A stretch of 64,000 bases of DNA from Gaertneriomyces semiglobifer (lineage: Eukaryota > Chytridiomycota > Chytridiomycetes > Spizellomycetales > Spizellomycetaceae): contig JAHLKF010000022.1 in assembly GCA_025558075.1 (NCBI GenBank), forward strand, positions 273,407-337,406, in the 5' to 3' direction. This document shows, piece by piece, positions 35,662-48,230 of this stretch (position 1 is the stretch's first letter; each line of letters opens with the position of its first letter). The translations under genes were made by a program, and so were the position numbers. The notes under the pieces are model-generated. The model did no database searches, was not told where the DNA came from, and saw nothing but the letters and a program-made list of their open reading frames with translations.

Positions 35662-38454
35662 CTACTCTTCCATCCCGTCGTCCTCGCCACCATCGTTATC
35701 GTCCATCTCGATTCTTCTTTTCTTACTCGCGCCTCCATCTTTGAAGAACGCTTTCGCTGTTTTCTCGCGCATAGCTTCCACGCTATTCTCGTCCTCAGCC
35801 CATTCCAAAACCAAGTGTCGACCGTACAAGTGTGTGGACGCTAATGATTCAAAGGCTGACTTCGCTTCTTGTTTCGTCAGGAAGTCAATGAAACAGAAAC
35901 CGCGGTGAGTATTATCTGGCTTCTTGGGTAAACGGAGTGACTTAATCTGACCAAATGAACTGCAGAAATGACAGATCGTCAGCACCAGTACGGAAAAACA
36001 GCAAAGCAACAAAACTTACGAGAATAACTGTCGGATGTCTCTCTTGGTCGCTTCGAACGGGATGTTACGGACAATAAGTTTGGAACCAGTCGCTTTGATG
36101 GCGCCGTCTGAACCCCGCTTTTTGGAGACTTGAGTGGTGCTCTTCGCGGCAGCGTTGGAAAACTTCAATTGTAGGGTATGTCCATCCAACTGCATACTCT
36201 GTAAACTCTTCATGCAACGCATCGCATCTTCTTTGTTGTTGAACTCCAAAAATCCGAACCCCATACTCAATTTTCCACCAGTCTTCTTATCTGGTTTCGT
36301 GGCTACCCGCGCAGTCCTCAGCCCACGGCAACCGCCAAATGCTTGCATTAAGCCTTCCTCGGTGGTGTTGAAATTGAGGTTTTTGACAAACAGCGTTGCC
36401 ACAGGCATCGCATCGGGATCCTCCGCTCCATCTGCTGGCGTTGCAAGATCTTGAATCGCAGCCTTCGTGTCATCCTCGGTTTGACGGGATGGTGAAACAG
36501 GTTCACCATTCACTTGCTCCTCGGTGTTCCCTTCGACAGCTCTCTTCCGTCGAGCTTCATGCTCTTCTCGATCAAACTCTTTCTTGAACGTGCCAATTGG
36601 CGCCCATTCAAGATACAACGGAAGGTGCTTGAACTTACTGAAAGCTAACCTTTGAAACGCAGACTTTGCCTCATTCAAACGAAGGAATTCGACGAGCGCG
36701 ATTGTCTTGGCCGGAACAAGGATCATTCGACCTATGTCACCGAATTTTGCGAACACCTCTTGTAATTCCTCTTCTTCGGTATTAGCAGGCAAATTCTTCA
36801 CCAAAATGATGGTCTTACTGCGCTCCTTGCGCTTCTCGAAAGCGCTCAAATCGATCCCCTCATCCTCCAAGTACTTCTTGGTTTCTGTTATGATATGTGT
36901 TTCTGCAAGAGCAAGTCGAACAGCCATGTCTTCCGCCTCCGGGTTCAAAATATCCCCTTTCTTTACACCAAGCTTTTTCGCCATCGCTTCTGCTACGGTG
37001 TCACTATTCATGAACAAGCTGTTCCAGGTAAATTCATTCCCGGCACCCGCCTTCCTTTGCTTATCCCGCTTGGCTTTAAAACTAGCAGGATCCGCATCTT
37101 CTTCGACAGGTCGCGGTTTCTCTTTCCCAGGAAGAATTTCAAGAAGTCGACCCTGAAAAATCGATCCATCTAGCTCTACAAATGCTTTTACGGCGTGCTC
37201 CGGTAGCAAGAAGAGGATAAATGCGAAGCCTTTCGACTTTTTCGTTGCCTTTTCAATCGGAATGTGTACCTCTGAGAGAGGCCCATATTTTTCAAACAAC
37301 TTATGGAGATCCTCCTCGGTGCAGCTGAACGGGAGATTCTTGACAAATAATCTCCCAGTGTCGGCAATGATGTCCGCAGGCGGCATGTCATTTTCCAGTG
37401 GCGCCAACGGTTTCGCAAAAGATGGGGCAGGTTCAGAGGTTGGGTCCTCCATCAGCGCCAACCGACTTGCATGAATACCGGATGCCGGTTGTGTCGCATC
37501 AGCCTCGTGGGAAGGCGACTGTGGCGACGGCTGCTGCGAGTCTACCACATCGTCATCATGCTCCATGTCAATCTGTGAATCATCGGCTTCATTCTCATCG
37601 TCAATATTCCTGTTCATCTTCATTCGCAAGTAATCCATATCGGAAAGCGTGTTGTCGTGTGCTACGGAATTTTGACCATTATCGTTGACCGCTTCCTCTT
37701 GATCCTTTTCAATCGGTTGTATTTTTTGTTCAACCACAGTGTCGTCCTTTGGTGTATCATTATTGCTTACTGTCCCTGCCGCAGGTAAGTCATCGTACAG
37801 CTCATCGTCCGAGTCATCGAACGTGACATGCGACTTCGTTACTAGTAATCCATCTCCTCCGGTTTTTTTATTAGGCACAGTCAAAACTTTCGCTTTCACT
37901 TTTGATTTCTTAATAGTGTTTGCATCCTCTGGGAGAATGTCGTCGTTTGCCCATGTCTTCCCTCGCGCTAATGAACGCGGCCTCATCACCTCCAGAAATT
38001 CTTTCAACTTAGGATCCTGTTCATCAGCATAGAGCTTAGATATCAACGTTTGTTTTCTTTTAGCATCGTTTTCGGTCTCCTCTCGTTGCTTTTGTATCCT
38101 CTCCTGGCGCTCCGCCCGTTTCCTCCGCGCTTCTTCTTCGGCGTCGTTCTTCCGCTGGAAAGCGGAACTACCTTGCGAGTACCTACTCCATGGTCGCGGA
38201 AGACTGGTATCGCCAATTGCTTTCGCCGCTTCAACTTGGATTTTGGAAGTGTCAATGAACGTGTTATTGAAGTACTTTAGTGCAGCCTTTGCATCCTTTT
38301 CCGTTTTATAGCCAATGTAACCGAATCGGCGGAACACCCCGTCACCATTCTTGACAAGCTTCGCGTCAGTAACTTCACCCTTTTGCCCAAAGTGCTCCTT
38401 AAAACGTTCAAGGGTATAGTGTTTTGGTAGGTTCTTGACTATAAGCCGAGACAT
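35662..38454 (-). CDS. MRD1: multiple RNA-binding domain protein MRD1/RBM19
   Basis: Nucleolar factor that binds pre-rRNA and is required for early 18S processing with the U3 snoRNP. Five RRMs can be counted by their RNP2 strands: [11 protein letters not shown] (residue 4 on), [45 protein letters not shown] and [15 protein letters not shown]. That is the yeast Mrd1 number. A long charged linker after RRM1 contains Lys/Arg/Glu-rich and acidic stretches. Two exons: the first, to about 36015, ends QLFS and joins [10 protein letters not shown] after a GTAAGT intron; the last ends in an acidic tail at 35662. Start ATG 38454. About 910 residues. Confidence 0.96.
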
Positions 38455-39346
38455 CCTGTGTGTGTATTAGTTGTGCTGATGGGTTTGCTGGTGAGAAAAT
38501 CCTCAACTCGCAACGAGTTTAGGCGTCACCAAAAAGAAGTATGTGGCACAGTCATGTACATAAAGCACAGTCATGTAAGCGGTGGTGGCATTTTCAAAGC
38601 TCACCTCAATGGAGGATTTCTAAATTGGAGACATGATATGAGTTTGGGAGCGGAGATAAAGAGGCTCGACCTCATCTTGAACGAGCGCTGGTGGAAGGGC
38701 GAATGCCGAGAGAACGGCGGCTGATTTGACGTCTTGGTGCGGTTGCCCCTACTGGTGTGGTGTAAGGACGGGATGCTGGCACCTGGCAGGATGCAAAAGG
38801 TCCGGCTCCTACTACTTTAACAGCCGCCATTGCTTTGGATTAGAATGCTTTCATTCAATGATTTCATTGGAAAAGCATGGTGTATAATGTGTGCAAAACA
38901 ATGTGAGGTGAAGATGCAAGAGTTCGAAACACATCCAACTCTCAGGAACCATGGCGATTTCAACTATTTCATGGCATCATCGCCATTGTGCTAACCGAAC
39001 ACTCGAGAAACTCTCTCAGGTTGTGAAATGGATAGTTTGCATGCCCCTACCATGCTGCTGCTGACAGCCACGTTTGCCCAAGGCCAAAGGTTGCATATAT
39101 GCATCGAACTGCAGTTGATACCCCATCGTTGCCTACCCCCACAGATTTCCTATCAAAATTGAGTCAATGGGGGGAAATGCTTCTCTGTTCAATCGTCGTT
39201 CGTCCTATTCAACTCTAAGGCGCGTGTATTTGTGTTGATTTCTTGGCCCCATGTCAGCCAGCGCTCCCGCTTTGTGCCGTCTCCAAACCTACTGTTGAGT
39301 GCCCATTTGCAACTATCCTGACAAGCCAAGAACAAGTTATTCAAAG
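38455..39346. other. divergent intergenic region
   Basis: It lies between MRD1 and YOP1. A plus-strand frame at 38458-38724 has poor composition and is not credible. A short direct repeat, GCACAGTCATGTA, occurs twice near 38548-38577. Otherwise I see only promoter-like, unstructured sequence. Confidence 0.5.
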
Positions 39347-39998
39347 ATGGCCGACAAGATTCAGCAGTTTCTGAAGCAGGTAAGGCCAGCTCATCAACAG
39401 ATTCAACGGCCCACGCATCTCTTAGTGATACAACTTGGGATGTAGTTCGATATCGAGCTGTCCAAAGTCCCTTTGGCCGTCGAGCTTGAGCGCCGCACGC
39501 AATTCCCCAAAACGTACTCCGTTGGAGGATTCCTCGGCTTCACTGCCGTATTGATCTTTTTCAACATCTGGGGTTCTCTCCTCACCAACCTGATCGGTTT
39601 CCTCTACCCGGCTTATGCGTCTTTCAAGGCTATCGAGTCGACTAGCAAAACAGATGATACCCAGTGGCTTACGTACTGGACGGTCTTTGGCTTTTTGAAC
39701 GTCCTAGAGTTCTTCTCTGATGCCCTCATGTACTGGATCCCGTTTTACTTCACTTTCAAGGCCGCGCTCCTGCTCTACTTGATCCTCCCTCAGTTCCGCG
39801 GTGCCGAGTTCTTGTACGGGAAGTTCCTCCGTCCCTACCTCTTGTCTAACGAGAAGGTCGTCGACGGTTCTTTCGGCAAGCTTAAGGTACCTTCAACCTG
39901 TGTTGTATAGCGAGAATTAATGCTAACGGTTAGTCATGTTCTATCAGACTAAGGCCGCTGAGGTGGCTGGTGAGGCGTCTGCTCCCAAGCAAGACTAA
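39347..39998 (+). CDS. YOP1: ER-membrane-shaping protein Yop1/REEP5 (TB2/DP1/HVA22 family)
   Basis: Stabilises curvature of tubular ER. Exon 1 is only 33 nt (39347-39379, MADKIQQFLKQ). Exon 2 carries the family core: hairpin membrane segments (FTAVLIFFNIWGSLLTNLIG), the GFLYPAYASFKAIES motif, DDTQWLTYWTVFGFLNVLEF and a third/fourth hydrophobic pair. A small third exon gives the tail (TKAAEVAGEASAPKQD) with TAA at 39996-39998. The total of about 185 residues matches yeast Yop1. The codons strongly favour C-ending synonyms, consistent with high expression. Confidence 0.95.
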
Positions 39999-40269
39999 GC
40001 AATTTTGCCTGCATATCAAGCAATATCTTGAGCACAGTGAAGCGTTTTGTGTTTCAGCACCATGAATACCATTGCATAGAGAGGAAGAATACCATGTTGT
40101 CCTTGGTGTGGGTTCCTAGTAGTTCTTGGATTTAAGTAGTAGTAAATACACTCCGTTCCAAAATTTCGTTCCAGTCGCAAATCTAGTTAGTGAATTACTT
40201 ATTTGGTATCCTCACACTTCATTGGATCAGCGTTCACGAATATATACATCCACTTTCTCCGTGATTTGT

Positions 40270-42964
40270 TCATGCAATATAACTGTACATATCCTTTTGG
40301 TCCTCCATCCGCTCAATATACTCCTTTTCCAATAAGATGTCAATGCACTTTTTGATGTCTGGAACCTGCGGTTTGAACCGTGCGGCAAGTTGTTGAATAA
40401 CCTCGGCTATTAGAGAACTGTGGTTCATGGCTTTACGTGTCTTCATGATACGCACAATTGCTGCCTGTAAAGCAAGCAGTTCAATGAAAAACAGAAGGTG
40501 GCATATAATTCTTAGAAACCGCCATACCTGAATGACCATTTTGCGGTCCTCCTCAACATTTTTGTGCGCACTATCACTCTCTTGTTTTTGCTCTGTCCGC
40601 ACAGGCTGATCCAGCTTGATGCGTAACTTCTTACTCTTAAATTGCATGTTCAAATCGTACTTGCTCCCTGGACCAATTTTGCCATTGCTGCTCAACAACA
40701 GCTTGCTTTTCACCAACGTGCCAAGCTGCCCTTTCAAAACGTCCTCGTTCAAACCTGTTGCCCCTTCAAGCTCTTCATGTGTGTAAGACGTTGCTGTGTT
40801 GAACTGCAGCAGAATGCCGAGCTGGTATAACGTCACTAACAACGTGTACGGTGTTTTGCCGGCCTTGACGTAGTGCGTCTTGACTTCGCCTTTCGCATGT
40901 TGAAATAGCCAGTTGAGTTTGCGACCAGTGTGCTTGTGACTGTAGAACTGCTGGAAGCGTTCGTATGTCTTCAGAAGGTCGTCCGGCAAATTGAAGTGGG
41001 TATTCGGAGCATGTAACGGCCACTGAGCAGTTCCGCCTACTAATATGTAAAAGTCCGTCAAGTCTTCCTTGTCGTGCGTCCGGTCCATCTGTTGCCTGAA
41101 TTGATCATTCAGATCTTTGCTAACTCCAACATCTGTGAACATCCGTTGAAGCTTGCTGGTGAACTCAAAACCACAGGCTTCTTTCAGTTTGCTGATCATC
41201 GTTTCTTCCATATCATCACTGACAGATGTGGCAAAAACAAGTCGCTTGGACAGGTGCATTTGATAGAACTTCTGGAACACATCCTTGTCTTCCACATAAC
41301 GGAACACCGTCATCTAAGGTAATGCGCATTAGCGTAAGACGCTTTCCTACTATCGGTTTCCTGGTACGTACCACATTGTTGAGCGCATTCTCCATCCCAT
41401 TCTCCTCAGCAACCTTATTACTTTTCCGCAAAACGGCATCTGCATACTTGGCAAGCAGCTCGGGACTTTTGCTGGATGACTCTCTGCAAACCTTGTTGCG
41501 GTTAACGAATTCTCGGCAAGCTTTATCCAACGAGGCCACAAAACCCGTATCATCCTTGAATGCATCTGAGCAAAGTTTGGCGAACTTCTGATGGACGACG
41601 AGGAGAGCATCTACATAGTTCTTCGGATCTACCTCCCCAGCTTTCTTTTTCGCCGACTTCTTCTTTGGCGCGTCTTCATCTTCATCTTCATCCTCCGCTG
41701 CTGCTGCCTCTGCGGCAGATTCTGCAACTTTTTCCACAGTGCTCAGACCTTGCTTGCGGACGTGCGTCTCAAATATTTGGCGAAGCTTATCCAGACTCTC
41801 GGGTACCCGACTCAGTAAACCATACATGCGGCTCAAATCCTCCAGTTTATCTTGATCCAATAAGGTCTGGAATTCCTCTTGTATCGGTCCCGTATGGCTT
41901 TTAATAAGTACATTTACACATGTGTTGATAAGCGGTTTCTGGGTGTCAGAATGCAGGTACATTTGCACCCGGTTTTCCTCTTCAAGAAGACGGGCTTCTG
42001 CTTTCTTCATGTAATCTGTAATGGTGTTCTCACTGATGAATTTCTCACTTTCCATCCTATAGTAAGTTTCCGTTTTTGCGAGGAACGGCGCCTCGAAATA
42101 AGTTTTATATGCTTCCAAGTTTCCTTTTGCCGTATCAGTTTCGTCAAGACCCAGGGCGACGAAACTTTCGGACACCTTTTTAACGAGGCTGGTGTCAATT
42201 GTCTCACCATCGCGTTGTTTTTGTATCAGACGAAGTACGGCGGACATCAGTTTGGTTTGCCCTTGCCCATGGCCTTGGAAATGGAAAAAGTAATCTCGCC
42301 ATGTAACAAGGGTCAGCTAGAGGAAGGCGGGCTAAGCGATAATTCTCAGACTTCAAATCGCATCGAGATTTACCGTGTAAACTTCATAGACATCTTTTCG
42401 TCCTTCGTCAATTTCGCGTTTCACCCAGTGGCGATTCAAGTATCGGAAGATGTGATTCACGTATACGCAGGCACTCGTGTACCGATCCCACTCTTTGACA
42501 TAACGAAGCAGCAGTTCCTCCTCGCTGGTAGTGTCGGCATCTAGGTTGAGGGTCTGTAAATGAGTCTTCAAGTACGTCTTTAGGTGTGAATACAGGTCAG
42601 CTCCCATTAAGTTAGCGCCTGTTACGGAAGGTCGTTAAGAGTCAAGTTTGATATCATGAGTATACTGATGCGACATACCCCGGTTGACGTTCATGGGTGC
42701 GAGAGGTTCGGTCGTGCTGGCAGCATTCATACGACTGCTTGTGCAATGATTGTATATGAGGCTGAAGAAAAATGCATCTTGTTATGGTGTGCCATCAGTC
42801 AAGGATACCGTCCCAATTGCGCGGACTTACGTGTAAAGCTCCATCCATTTCTTGTACGATAAACCTTCACTCAAATTGTTCATGATCTGGTCTATGCCGG
42901 CAACCAACTCGGACCAGGTGGTCGCAAGGTCCTTGGACTGCTGGACGCCAGAGAAGGATGCCAT
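40270..42964 (-). CDS. CUL1: cullin-1 (SCF ubiquitin ligase scaffold)
   Basis: Scaffold joining Skp1/F-box receptors to the RING subunit. Cullin-1-specific runs are clear: NRHWVKREIDEGRKDVYEVY, ITDYMKKAEARLLEEENRVQ, SSKSPELLAKYADAVLRKS and VEDKDVFQKFYQMHLSKRL. The neddylation segment reads AAIVRIMKTRKAMNH and the end DMYSYIA. The start at 42962-42964 gives MASFSGVQQSKDL; the next exon supplies the usual LYTLIYNHCTS. There are about seven exons. A low-complexity insertion (Ala/Glu/Asp then Lys, about 41635-41725) interrupts the cullin repeats where human CUL1 has none. Confidence 0.95.
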
Positions 42965-43328
42965 GTTGATGGATCTTGGCGTTGTTCGTGCGCGGAATGA
43001 AAGACAAAACTTGTTCAAAAGGAACAGCCAAAATAATCAAGTTTGGCCAGGCACAGACAGCCGCCGCAAGTAGTTTCTTCTCTTGTCAATCTCCTGCTTG
43101 AATCCTTTGCGGACCAGGTTGTAGTGTAGGATGATGAATAGTTCCCCTCCAACGGGGGTTATATTTTGACCAGCGAGACACGGCCCACTTCACTTCTAAG
43201 TGGCTAATGCTTTGTTAGTTCTGCGTATCGACAAACACTTGGCAAGCCCAAAAAAATTGGTTTGAGCATTGCGAGCAGTGCCGACGGAACATTGAAAGGT
43301 TGAGGGATATTGGGAGGACTTGTGGTGG
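42965..43328. promoter_or_regulatory. divergent promoter region of CUL1 and INTS3
   Basis: 364 bp between two start codons facing apart. I see no clear TATA box or repeat. Confidence 0.5.
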
Positions 43329-46300
43329 ATGATGGCTGCAACAACTGGAGCTCTGCCACTGCATGTATTGTTTGACCTTGACGCATCCATTGATCGACAA
43401 GATCCTCGTGAGAAGGTCGGTCTTTGCCTACTTGTAAAGCCGAGCTGGAGAGCATTTCAGCCATTGGGCATATATGCATGAATGTTGACGATCCCCTGCT
43501 TCTTTTTTGCTCGGTGATAAAAGGAACTGCAAGCTGCTCGAGATTACGTTGTCAGTCTGCAACATGGTAGACCAAACAATGAGTTCCATCGAGTCCTGCA
43601 TGAGAAGGTCGGTCCTACTCAATCTGTGCGGACATTGTCATGAGATGCTGAATATTTAGCATCTACTAGATCGATACCCATATGCCCCAAATAAACGGGG
43701 GTTTACTGTATCTCATCTTAACACAACCCTCGCAATCTTCAGTTCAGGTAGGCCAGCGTACAATCGGCGCTGTTTATGCACTGGTTGTTCATCCATCTTC
43801 TTTGAATAAGTATTACAATCTACTGGAACTTTGTGATACCGACCATTTCCGCTTCGTACTGAGCAAGCTGCACAACCTCGTGGCAGACCAAGATCTCCTC
43901 TCTATGCGACCGTTCCAACGACTTCACAGCCGCTCTCGCGAAAGAGTTAGTACAAAACCTTCATGTATTTCATCGCATGATGGTTAACCAAGTCGCGATG
44001 TCTCATTGCCTTAGATAGCATGGCTCGTCAGGCGCATTGCCGATGTGCACTTTGACAACCTGCCGCCTATTCTAACCCTTTTGCTGCGTCAAGTAAGAAG
44101 TGGGGACTTGGGCGTCGACAACATTGCGCTTGCAAGAGTCATCGTCGGGATACTGAATAAGCACTGGTAGGTACAGTAATCGTAATGCCGAAGAAAACGA
44201 CCGTACTGACGTGTATCACCAACCAATGAAGGTCTCGGTTGGATCCACGCACGGATATTATACCAACAACGGTGTACTCCATCCTTCGTTTGATAAGTGA
44301 TCACCAAAGTCTTCCAGAAATACAGCGCATAGAGATCGATTATGTGACATGTATGTTGAGAGAGAGGGTATGTGACAAAGCACGCATAGATGTTCTGATA
44401 CGCCACTAACGCTTCTTTTTATGTCAAGTTTCGCGAATGTCTCCGCATAGGAAGGGACCTGTTCAGGCTACTGTTGAATGTCAGTAACATACCAGTCTTC
44501 GCGGACTTCCTGCTGGAAATGCAGAGTGACCCCAAACGACTACATCCCTCTTTTGAAGGTTACTGCTTGTCATTTTCTCAAAGTTACTTTCGACTAACGG
44601 CCGTTTTGCAGGATTAACAGCATTGCTAGCCACACCAACGAATCCGCTTTACTTGGCGCAACGTGTTACACCTGAGATGGACACGAAGATGCGGTACATT
44701 TTGAACAAGGTAAGGGCCAAAGTACGAAGATCACGATGCATGGTGGATGCTCACTCTGCGGTAGGTGACAAGAGAACGCAGTCATGCCGCAATAGCTCAA
44801 TATACTCGGCGGCTTCTGAAGTATGAGGAGGGGTCTGCGTCCGTTTACGCCGACTTAATTCGCTTCGTGTGTGGCTCGGTGCAACCACCGAATGATGTTT
44901 TAAGCTCGAATATCACGCAACGATGGGAAGCCCTGGTGAATCTCTTCACGGAGTTGATGGCTATGAAGGTAACCTCGCAAGGTACTTAGAACGCCTGCTT
45001 CGGAATTGATCTAAAGGCGAAATCTGGATTCCAGAACAATACTGCTCTACAAGATGCGAAGTTAGCTCTTTACTTTGATTGGTTTTTTTGGAATCCGCGA
45101 CACGACAATATTATGTACATTGGTAAGCGGTTGATTGCCGATGATCCGTTTTGCAAGGACGTGACAGGTTGCAATAGAGCCCGCAATGTTGATGATGGAG
45201 AAGATGGCTAGCAAATCGCCACATATCGCTGACACTTTGGTCGAGTATTTGTTCTTCATGGCAGACGGTTTTCTTCCGGAGTTCAGCGTCGAGATTCGCA
45301 CGAGTTTGAACCTGGCGTTGAACTCTTTGGTGGAGAAGGGTGTCACGAGGTGTGTTGGCTACGCAATGGTGACTGGGAACCGAAGCCACAACTTAAGTGA
45401 TGTTACCAGGTCATTGCAGAAAATGTATTCCGCCAATATTGCTGAAGATACACGGCAACGGCTGAAAGGCCTGTTTCCCGAATTCGTTCTACTGGCTGAC
45501 GGTCGGCGACCGCCGTATGAGATCCTACTGGCAGAGTTCCGTGACCTAAACGTATGGCTGCTGCTACCTCCGACGCACGTAAATAAGCCGCGTGAACTGA
45601 CCAGCCTACTGCAGGCGAGCAACCATAATGGGAAGGCAGAAACATTAATGAATGACGGTAGGAGCCTGCCGGTACAGTAGCTAACCCAACATGCTGAATA
45701 ATTTCGACGTTCCCAGAATTTGCATTCATGGAGCTATGTGCTACCATAAACCAAGAGCAAGGGGAATCCCTTCCACCACTTTATCTCGAGTTCTTTCAGG
45801 TATTAGCTAGAAAGGTGAGCACTTCAGTCTTCTGGACTTATTTACGAACACTGTCCTAACTGTTACACCGTAGACAGTACAGTCAAATCAGTGCATGGAT
45901 GCTGCAGCTGCCATTGTTGTTGCCCATGGCACCGCCTACGAAGACGTATTTTTCAAACCCCTACTCACCAGCTACCAGCAATTGCCAGAGCTACGGAGCA
46001 AGCTGTTGACGTTGTTATCGCAGGCACGAGCCGTTGACGATACATTCCGACGGGTATTTCTTATATGGGTACTGGCGTAAGTTCGTACGTCGTGCTGGAA
46101 CTGCCTGAAGCCGGAATATTGACTGAAGGTCGCCCCGGCCAGGTTGCAAGACAGAAATCCAGACCCATCGGGACTTTATCAGGCTTCAGCCGAACATGCT
46201 TCCAGCACACTAAGAAGCCAGCTCGTGGCCGACCTAAAGGTATGAAAGGTTTCTGACTGACATCATCTGCCAGCTGTTAATCAGAAGTAGGTCATTTGTG

Positions 46301-47210
46301 AGGTGGAAGATTCCATTTTCTACAGTAGCATGTTACAATTGGCATGCACGCGTTTTCCAAATGCTTGTCACGCTAATGTCGATTTGATGGAGCTCGTGTT
46401 GGGTCAAATAGACTTCCAAAGGGTATTCATCTCTTGGCGTTAGCTGTTTTATTGCGCTTGTTAACCTAGAGTTACCAAGTGCAATGAGATGACTCGGTCA
46501 CTCGAGAGATGCGACTATCAGTTATTGGGTCCAGGAGATACCGTGGCGTTCATAGGCAAGTAATTCGTCTGGATGCCATCATTGAATCACTCATTGAACC
46601 AGCTTACAGATCAATGTATTGCAAAGTTTGATGTTATCGAAATGCAATTTCTATGGAAGCTTGTGGGAGCCGAGAAAGGCGGGCATATACCGGAGATCGT
46701 CGTCATCGTAAGGCATCTCAGTCATCAGTCAGGTAGCCGTGATTTAAGCCATCAGCCAATCTTTACGCCATCGATGGACTGTATAAGCTAACTAATCGAG
46801 TCGCAGATGAATTTCGCCCATCACTCGAAGGTCTGATGGGTTTGATCCAAACATGCATCCCGACTCCGGACTTGCTGTTCGCGGTCTTGCATTGCAAGTT
46901 CTGTGACTTCTTGTCACTGTTGACCCGCTGGTATCTTTGCTCCGATCGTACCGTGCTCCTCACGTCTCTTATGGAAATCCTTCGCCGTTCTGATATGGTT
47001 GTGGAGACGATGCAGCACATTGTGGACGTAATCATGGATTGGGAGCCATATTTGCGTCGAAAACTGTCTGCCGTGGGCGATCAAGATGTGTGGCGAAAAT
47101 ATCCTTTCCGCGACCAGTACTTTCTTCCAACCTTGGGACGGACCATGATGAGTCTTCCGCCATCGCCCAGATACGTGACATTCTTGCAAAATACTCAGCA
47201 CGACATGTAA
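43329..47210 (+). CDS. INTS3: Integrator complex subunit 3 / SOSS-A
   Basis: HEAT-repeat subunit shared by Integrator (termination and processing of Pol II transcripts) and the SOSS single-strand DNA repair complex. I assemble about 20 short exons. Exon 1 is MMAATTGALPLHVLFDLDAS, then ELQAARDYVVSLQHG. Clear matches to animal INTS3: GGLLYLILTQPSQSS, IAWLVRRIADV, FRECLRIGRDLFRLLLNVSN, LIRFVCGSVQPPNDVLSS, KLALYFDWFFWNP and EPAMLMMEKMASKSP. The C-terminal third (46570-47210) is less conserved but includes GLIQTCIPTPDLLFAV and ends with TAA at 47208-47210. Some junctions between 45990 and 46830 are uncertain. About 950-1000 residues. Confidence 0.88.
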
Positions 47211-47291
47211 ATAAGGCTGAGGCAAGCGGAATATTAATCCACCATGGTATCACCATGGTACGAGGACATGAGACCGTATAGGGTGCAACCG

Positions 47292-48160
47292 CTAGCAACC
47301 TGCCTGGAAGCTATGCGTTGCCCCTACCACAGCGTTCTCGCTTTCATCTGCTGGTACGTATACTGTGGCCGCATCATATGTGGCCATGTTCAACGGACTG
47401 CGCGCGAAGTTCATAATCTCGCATAAGAAATGTCGGGCATCCACTGGGAGATACTCTTGTAAGAGATCGACGTCAATTTCAGATTCCTGGGACGGTCTAT
47501 GATTCGGATGAGATTAATTCCGCGCACCGTTATTGTGACGCGCCACGAGAGAGTACCTCATGAACACGATATCCAATATCACGCTTTCGAGCATGTCGTC
47601 TTCCGAGCCAACTATCGCTCTGAGCTCTCTTCTCAAAAAAGGCACCACTGGTTGCAAAAGGTGCGGCTTCCTGCCGCTCCTCACGAAATTGTCGTACTGA
47701 AACTTGGATCGTCCCGTGGCTGGAATGTGCGCCACTTGGAGTTTGTGGGAATAGACGTATCGACGACGCGAATCGTCAGAAAGCATCCGCCGCAAATCAG
47801 GCGTGAGTCCTCGCGGTTGTTGCTCGTCAGTAGCCATATTAATCTGGGAGAATAATTAGTCGTTCAAAGGCTGGCGCCACGCAGCTCCAGTGAGACTGTT
47901 CCTACTACCTTGATCCAATCATGACCTGACCTGCCGAAGATGACGACTGCGTCAAACCGGGCTTTGCACAAGGGGCAATGCGGGTTTGTGCTGTGCCAGG
48001 TCTTAATGCAGAGATAACAAAAGAGATCTGAAATGTCCTGCATTAGTCGACGCATTTGACAAGAACACGCATAAAGTCTGAAGATGCTTTACGTTTACAG
48101 GCAATCATAGATTTGTCCTTGTAGGGTTGAAGACAGATAGGGCACGGATCACCGCCATGT
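47292..48160 (-). CDS. TOPORS: TOPORS-like RING E3 ligase
   Basis: RING finger ubiquitin/SUMO ligase of the TOPORS group. The N-terminal RING assembles as DPCPICLQPYKDKSMIACKH, then LFCYLCIKTW and NPHCPLCK, with the zinc-ligand His codon split by an intron that begins GTAAAGC. This gives a complete C3HC4 set. Downstream exons have the TOPORS helical region: YVYSHKLQVAHIPATGR, LQPVVPFLRRELRAIVG, then FLCEIMNFARSPLNMATYD, ending FQAGC at 47292. The Arg/Ser-rich tail of animal TOPORS is absent. No in-frame ATG exists between the RING and the stop of the upstream kinase gene, so the true 5' exon is unresolved; my 5' limit is approximate. Confidence 0.75.
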
Positions 48161-48230
48161 TCCGTCTCCTGTTCATCTACACCCTTGGCAAGGCCTTCTA
48201 CGCCAATTACTTAGCTCAATGCTGCGGACA

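Noticed and set aside
43196..43622. Minus-strand ORFs that looked like a small gene
   Set aside because: They are antisense to the first two INTS3 exons, which match the INTS3 N-terminus in order and splice cleanly.
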